Assembly: GCF_020085105.1 (NCBI RefSeq)
Contig: NC_058043.1
Location: 8,690,667-8,754,666, forward strand
Direction: 5' to 3'
From: Siniperca chuatsi
Lineage: Eukaryota > Chordata > Actinopteri > Centrarchiformes > Sinipercidae
DNA: 64,000 bases
The stretch's first letter is position 1. Every line of letters starts with the position of its first letter. The notes beneath the pieces are model-generated. The model saw only the letters and a list, made by a program, of their open reading frames with translations. It was not told the DNA's origin and made no database searches. Shown here piece by piece: positions 48,761 through 64,000 of the stretch. The position numbers and the translations under genes are program-made.

Positions 48761-51700
48761 GCTGGGCTGAAAGGAGAGAAATGATCCTGATCCAGATAAT
48801 ATCTCTTTCAGTCCAACTTCTTCAGAGAGGCGATGTATAGATGTGAGTCTCTCCGCTGCCTGTCCTGTTAACAGTGATCCTCCCCCTAAACTTCACCACT
48901 ACTATCCATGTTGTCTGCGGTCAAGTTAACCAGAATGACATGAAGTGAAGTGAAGAATTGCCTTCATAATAAAAGCAGAGATGTTCTCCCCGAAGAAGCA
49001 CGTGTTGATTTTTAATCCTAATTAACTAACTGCTCCCTAAAAGTACTATTCAGTACTCCACACGCGGCTTACTAAAATAAGCTGGTGAATTAAATAGAAA
49101 CAAAGTGGGCACATAAGAAACAACCTACTAGAAATAGGGTAATATATTAACGTATTCTTTCAAATATTATAATATTTTCAATAGACAAATATATTTTCTG
49201 TTGCAGAATAATGCCCTGCAGCGCATACTTTGTTTCTTGTTACATGTTTTTGTTTGTTTTTAAGCGAAAATGATTGAATAAATAATTGAAATATTGATGA
49301 GACAAGTTTTTGACATTTATTTTGGGTAAATTAATTGTTAATCAAAAATATAATCTTCAGAATAATTGATAGAGTCGTTAGATTAATTGACTAATTGAAA
49401 AATGAATCGTTTGATTAATTGATAAAAAATAATGCTAGGTGCAGCCCTGTCTCTATAACATCTTACAACACATAGTATTGATAAATCATACTATTGATGT
49501 CAGTAGCATTTAATTGTATATTAGCCTACATACCTGTAAATACATCCTTGTAATTGTATGTTTCCATTGTTTTATTTATTATCTATCTCCTTGTGTGTCA
49601 TTATGTTGTTTATTTTACGATTCATGTGTGACTTGGCTGCTGTAACAGTACAATTTCCCATTGGGACGAATATCATCCAGCCTTCCTTCAAAAACAAGTG
49701 TCTTATTTTGAAAGGCAGGACAGGAAGTTTCGCCTTTAAAGCTGTTTAACTTGACATTGTATGTGTTCCAGCGTCAGTATCGCCAACAGGCACAGACGGA
49801 GGTTTCAGAATGAACAAAGTAAATACAATCGATGACATTTGAACAACTTAATTAAACGATGCGAGTGTTCTTTTAATGAGCAGTAAATAAACACCAGTTA
49901 GAGCAGCTCAGTAGTCTCACCTCCTTTAAGAAGTGGTGATATCTCCCGAAGTGTTGCTACGGAAAAAATTGGAAATATTATGGGTGTGTCCTGGAAAAAA
50001 GGGAGTATTCCCTCCCCGGGTCCTCAAAGTGGAAACCCTTTAATACTCTATTCTGTATATTTTGGTACAGACCTACAAGTTTGTAGAGTCTCACCAAGTG
50101 AACATGATAAATCTCAGATTAATTACATTTCAATATATGCCTTGGTAAATAAAAATAACAACAACGAAGACAACCATCACCATAATAATAACAGCAACAA
50201 CATTATTAACTGAACACATATATGAGAAATAAATTAGGGATCGTGATAGTGAGGATACAGATGTTTGTTGTAATAGTTTACACTACATTACAGAGCCTGA
50301 GTCCCTTTCTGGGGTTTAGGTTATTGTCATGGATACATTCCACAGTTTTCTTCAACAAGGGGAATGTGCCTCAATGCCTCACACACACTCCACCAACCAT
50401 TTACAACCACATAAGTGTGTTGACAGGGGCCGCCTCCTTCCTCCACCCAGAGTTGCCTGAGAAACCCACAGACTACATAGAAACCTGTCAACAAAAGCTA
50501 ATAAAGTTTAGTAACCCGTATCTGTACTCTTTAGTGAGTGTTTTTTTAAACCAGTGAGGAAAGAATAGGGAATATTTTTGATGATGCACATTACATCACT
50601 AAAAAGTAGGATATTAAAAGAAGATCTCACTGTTTTGGGCATGGAAAATGCCCCAGCACACTCAACCCGATAAAATGTCACCTATAAAAACTGCGTGGTG
50701 CACCCCATTTCCTTTTGTGGCGTTTACAAAACTAAAAAATTAGTTGGTAACCAAGCAATTTTCTTGCTTCACGAAGCAACTTCTCATGTTCAAAGCCTCC
50801 AAGAGCTTTGCCATAACCTGCTTTTCTTATCTCTCCAAACACCCTGTCCAAGAGAACGATTAAGACACCTCCCTTCTCAACAATCAACCTAGAAGAATGC
50901 ATCTGCTTCTCTTCATGTCTGATAACAGAGAAAAGAGTTTGCCAACCAAATGTTAATATATGTCCTCTGCTGCATAGTTCACCTGCCTTTCTCATGCTCA
51001 GGCATGCCAAGGATGTGATGTAAAGAGTAGCAGGATCATAACTTTTAACTCTACATACTACACATATATGACATGACCAATGTTACCGTACAAAGGGCTT
51101 AATTTTTGAGGACTTTTTCCCCTGATATCCACATTTCACATAATTACTTATTTCCTGCTGCCAGAAATATCTGTTTTTCACAAAAAAAGGCTCGTTCTTT
51201 CAATAAAGATCTCTTCAGAAAACAGCTTCTAACACAGACCCTAACCCAGAAAAACAATTACCCCCAACCCTGGAAAAATTATTAAGTGAGACAAGACATT
51301 TTTTCACATGTGACTGTATGTGTGCCCTCCAACTATGTACACTAAATACTTCATTGTAAGTGGGTGACATCTAGTGGTGTAAAAGATGAACTGCATTAAA
51401 ACGCAAAAGCTCTGACAGATGAAGGCAGTAAAGGGATAATCATGATGAAACAATACAAAAATCATGCGGGGTTGTTTTCTTCCAGTGTGAAACGAGATTC
51501 AGTCCAGATGTTTCCGCCTTATTTAAGCAGAGACCAGAAAACAATCGCCCAGTCTCTATCACATGAATTCTGCTCTGCTCTCTGACGTGACAGCAGAAAC
51601 ACACACACACACACACACACACACTTTTCACTTAAGACATTTGACAAACTGACATTACTGACAAGTACTGCTCCAGTTTGAAACATAGTAAAAAATATGC

Positions 51701-53265
51701 TTATTTAAATATTTCTTTATTCACATCTCAACCTTCCATAAGCTATAGATATCAGCAACTGCTTCTTACCTTTTTAGTTTATGGTTGCACAGACCGGAAC
51801 AATTAAATTCGACCCACATCTGATCTTTTGTTCCGCATTAATGCAGCAGAATGTGATTGTTTTAAGACAGAAAAGGCAATAAAAATACAACATTTGGGTT
51901 AGAGAAGCTTAAAATTTGTAAAAGGCGTATTTCTGAAAACACAGTATAAAATTGCCTGAAAAATAAATAAATTATAGTAAAAGTTAAAAAGGAAGGTCAA
52001 AGACAATAGCTCTTTGCAGAACATTTACCTTGGCTATGAAATTGTCAGTACAGTCCAGTTCCACACATCATTTCAAGCCTGTTCCTGAAATGGAACACAA
52101 GATATGTCATATTCCACCCATTTTACTAAGCAATTTAGTCAATTATCACACCACATGCAATTACCAGACATTCTGTAGCCATTAAGGCTGCTCATCTACG
52201 GCCACATCAAGTTCTGAATGACTGAGCAGGTCTCATCCAAACCAGGGTCAAGGTTACTAACATAATGGAACTGCAGAGCGTCTTAGACATTCACAGATAA
52301 ATTGTACTTCTACATCAATAACACTCATTCAAAACAACTGTTAAGATGTACTTAACTGCCCTGCTGGAGCTGGTCAGTGATCAGCTGTGGATGCCTGTGG
52401 TGGTATCTGACATCTCGGGTGTGAATCTCTAACTGCATGAATTTGAAGATCATCACACATGCATAGGAAAACCTTCCTTAAGAAATGGTTATAAAATCAA
52501 CATTTGGTCTATTCACAGACTGTAGTTCTGCAAATGTTCATAATTTCAAAGTAAAATTGTATCAGTCATGGACCTTGATTTGTAGAAGCTTCCTGCAGCT
52601 AATCCAATTTTGATTTACAAATGCTTAAAAGATCTTGCACAAGAGTAACTGACAAGAACAAATATGTCACGCGCAGCCTTTGTCAAACAGCTTTTAATGA
52701 ATGTTTTGCAGTTACAACTGTTTGAGTTATTTCTAATTCAGTATGTGCCATTCATTCCTGTGTTTCAGCTTCAAGTTAAATATACAGTAGGGTACTTAAC
52801 CGGATTCATAGCTTACATAATCCTTTTATCTCTCATGGAGCTGGAATTTGAAACCAGTCTGATAGTTTCATTGATTTTATTTGTGTTCTCATTCCAAATA
52901 CGGCCCCATGATTCATGCCTGCTTTTGAAATATGGATATTTAATAGATACGACGCATACGTGGCATAAGATGCCTCTACTTTGTGCAGTCAAGCTCTCTC
53001 CGAGCTCTGATGAGAAAAGCAGTCGGCTACCATGACAACTGGAAATCTGCCATAGTAACAGTGGCTTATGCCGCTTTGTCATATGAATGGACAGTATTTT
53101 TGGACTGTAGTGTGAAACAAATTAATCTAAATATGACACCTAAATGATTATTCTGTGAACAGTCAGGGGTAAAATGACATATAGTTCAGAAATAGAATAG
53201 CATGGTTTTAATTTAAATATTATTTATTTATTTATGTGTATTTTATTTTCAGTACAAGAGGTCCA
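48761..53265. other. Intergenic between the complement regulator and magi3
   Basis: No supported gene. A degraded repeat rich in GATTAATTGA and ending GCAGCCCTG lies at about 49270-49455, a low-complexity AAC/ATA stretch at about 50145-50210 and a (CA)n tract at 51598-51624. The complement-regulator promoter should lie just right of 48760, but I see no clear TATA box there. Confidence 0.55.
51598..51624. repeat. (CA)n microsatellite
   Basis: About 13 CA units. Confidence 0.95.
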
Positions 53266-54477
53266 GAAGGTGTTTTCAGTAAAACTTTATTTTTCAGTGC
53301 ATGAACGGAACACCATGTCAAGGTCATAGTCTATCCTTTTCAATCCATTTTTTAATATTTTCTCTTTTTTTTTTTACATAAAAAAATAATCGAACGATTT
53401 ATTATACCTCTATTTTTTCCCCCCAGAAAGAGCACTCAGCAAGTATTTATAAAGGTACTGTACAATGTACAAACATTTACATCTACTGTTCCTACAGATT
53501 GTAGAAGATACCACAAGGATTGTTTTCTAATGAAGCAATGCAAGGCCACAGTATGATACAGAGATGAGATACAAAATGGTCAAAATAAAAGCATAAAGGA
53601 GTACAACAGTGCAGGGGACATACAATAAAAAGGGAATTATCTGACACTCAGGGTTGGATTTACTCATTCAACCAACCAAACTATTGCACAAAAACCTACC
53701 ACTGATTGGCTCATAGCACATCCTTTAGTAACTTTTAACCTGAAAACTCCCTTATACAATCACAGGCTCTTATCACAGTCAATCATAGACCTTAACCACC
53801 ATTTGACTCACTGATATTGACTTTATCACACATTTGCTACTATACTGTGTTCCCTGAGCTCATCTGAATATATCTTATCCCATAAGCCGTATTGTATTTC
53901 CTTTTCTCTGATTTTACAGCAGAAGCTTCAAAAATTTTGTTAAGTTACAGTGAAATTAGACTATTTCTCATTTTAACTGACCCCATGTTTGAAACCAATT
54001 GTAGCTACGGTTAACGCCCCTTAAAATATGTAAGAAGGTGGGATCTCTGTATACCTGTCTTACATCAGCAGCATGCTCAATATCTTAGTACACCACCACA
54101 TCACTCTCCAAGTTCCATTATCCTTCAAGCTACCCTGGCACATAATCACACAGCAGGATTGACAAATACATACCATTTAAAACCCTCATTTTTCTTTTCT
54201 CAATAGGCAAAGGTAAAACCATCAGGAACATGACTCAGAACTTGCACAGTATTATATAAATTGCCAATTTGGCCTTAAAACAGTGAATCTTTTAGAAAAA
54301 ATGAAACAGCTTTATAAAAATAACAATAATAATAATAAAATGGCAATGCATTGGTAGCAAGTCAACATCACAACTTAAATACAACTCATGGTCATTCTGT
54401 TATGCTACAAGGGCAGATGCAGTGCAATGGAATTCAATAGATATTTAAAAGTTAGAACCTGCAAAACATGACACATT

Positions 54478-54543
<66 letters not shown>

Positions 54544-55550
54544 TTCACAATGAGACACATTTTGAGCGATTGCAAACATTTGGTACAGCGGTTTGCACAG
54601 AACCTATACATTTCATGAACTACAAGATCCGTGGTAATTCCTATCACTGAAATACATTGGAAGGATGGTGAAAGTTCAAATAACATGGGACAAATCTTTG
54701 AAATCTATATCAAAATGTGGAATGGCTTGGTACAGCTACATATACACATATTAATCTATTATCTCAATAAATTACACACTAGTTGGTTATCATACACATG
54801 GTAAACAAGATTTCAAACCACAAGTTTCTGGTCTTTTTAATGATACTGTTTGTATGAAGGAGAGTCGTGTCTATAACTATAGAACAGTCTAGAGTCCCCG
54901 GTAAAGTGAATGCTTGCTGGATTGTATTAGAAATCTCTCTGGTGTTGAGAATGAGAATTATAAACAAGAAACAGGATCATCCTCAGTGATGTGCAGAACA
55001 CGTGCAGTTAAACAAACAGAAGGACCGACTGCATGCAGTTGAGCAAACTTTTAAGAAAAACATAGTCAAAATATCCCACAATGAGGCCGAGAGCAAAATT
55101 AAACCCTAGATGACAGTCGCACTTTGTGTATACTACCGGCGAGAGGCGACAGCCTATCTCCTTTCTTTGCATATGGGTCATTGCATTGTAATGGGTGAAG
55201 CGCTGTTGGTAGTCGTTGTTCCACAGGAGGCTCCCAGGATTGGCACATATTCACATTTCATAATGTCTTGTCTGGCAAGGCCCAGAGCATGTCGCACATG
55301 CTTAAGTCCCACATCAAAGATGCTAAAGCAGCGGACAAGGCAGAAGGGAGCTGCTACATGCCACATGTGAAGTCACAGGACTCCCAAAAAAGACCTTGTC
55401 AAAAGACAAATCTGGACATGGGCCAAAGGTAATAAAAGTGGCACCATGTTACACTTCTCTGTTTTATGGAAGAACTCAGAAAAACAATCCACTGAGGGTA
55501 CTATTAAATATTCCATGGCACAGCTCAAGTCTGGGTGATTCAATATTCTA
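53266..55550 (-). other. magi3: Probable 3' UTR of magi3
   Basis: Downstream of the magi3 stop on the minus strand. AATAAA (plus TTTATT) at 53286-53291 is a candidate polyadenylation signal, giving a 3' UTR of about 2.3 kb. It contains a (TA)n tract of about 59 bp at 54480-54538. The extent is inferred from this one signal. Confidence 0.5.
54480..54538. repeat. (TA)n microsatellite
   Basis: About 29 TA units within the proposed magi3 3' UTR. Confidence 0.97.
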
Positions 55551-63793
<8,243 letters not shown>

Positions 63794-64000
63794 CTGAAAA
63801 GAAATACATGTGCCATCAACACCACATATTGCTTTAAGTATCATTATTTACAATATAATTACAATTTTAATTTTAGATTTTCACTAGATCACATATGCTT
63901 TGGTATTCACCTATTTTTTGATAGTCTCTACAGCTCATTATCCCAGACAAATGGCTGATTGTGATAAATTACCAAAAGCAATAAAGGTCACTTCACTGGC

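Noticed and set aside
52664-53035. 123-codon hydrophobic open frame, plus strand
   Set aside because: AT-rich sequence gives hydrophobic codons by chance; no recognised family and no promoter or splice context. It could be re-examined if transcripts are found.

Overview
The window is vertebrate nuclear DNA, almost certainly from a teleost fish. Genes are split into many short exons with GT-AG introns, the background is AT-rich, and long CA/GT and AT microsatellites are common. Several interspersed repeats are of types I recognise from fish genomes: an L2/CR1-like LINE end, MITEs with TTAAAGGAATAGTTT-like or GTGGAAGAAGTA-like termini, and a tRNA-derived SINE. No species can be named from sequence alone.

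Layout, left to right. (1) 1725-2238, minus: two phase-compatible exons of a small single-pass membrane protein that I do not recognise, divergent from cd34. (2) 2915-19518, plus: a complete eight-exon cd34 (348 aa), with a TATA box at about 2760 and a 10.2 kb first intron. (3) 22292-22821: a C-type-lectin remnant in which most of a first CTLD is missing. (4) 24240-26175: nested transposons, a LINE inside a MITE inside another MITE. (5) About 28140-35215, plus: a probable non-coding host transcript with a GC-rich start and a terminal exon (34274 to about 35215) holding two microRNA hairpins, miR-29b and miR-29c. (6) 41458-48760, minus: a complete 13-exon complement-regulator gene (CD46/Tecrem-like; three CCP/sushi domains, a Ser/Thr/Pro stalk with a recently duplicated exon, a transmembrane segment and a short tail). 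(7) 53270-63793, minus: the 3' half of magi3 (PDZ3, PDZ4, PDZ5 and a long disordered C-terminus). The 5' half lies beyond the right edge.

The order cd34 - miR-29b/29c - CD46-like regulator matches the human 1q32 neighbourhood as I remember it (CD46, MIR29B2CHG, CD34), so the block appears to be an old vertebrate linkage. The magi3 neighbour is not part of that human block. cd34 (progenitor and endothelial sialomucin) and the complement regulator are both cell-surface proteins. I see no operon-like coupling, and each gene has its own signals.

The most useful results are the two microRNAs, which no open reading frame reveals; the unrecognised head-to-head membrane-protein gene; the 191-bp tandem duplication that added a stalk exon to the complement regulator; and an orphan coding-like segment at 29625-29810. 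All gene models come from reading splice sites and phases by eye. None has been tested against transcripts.
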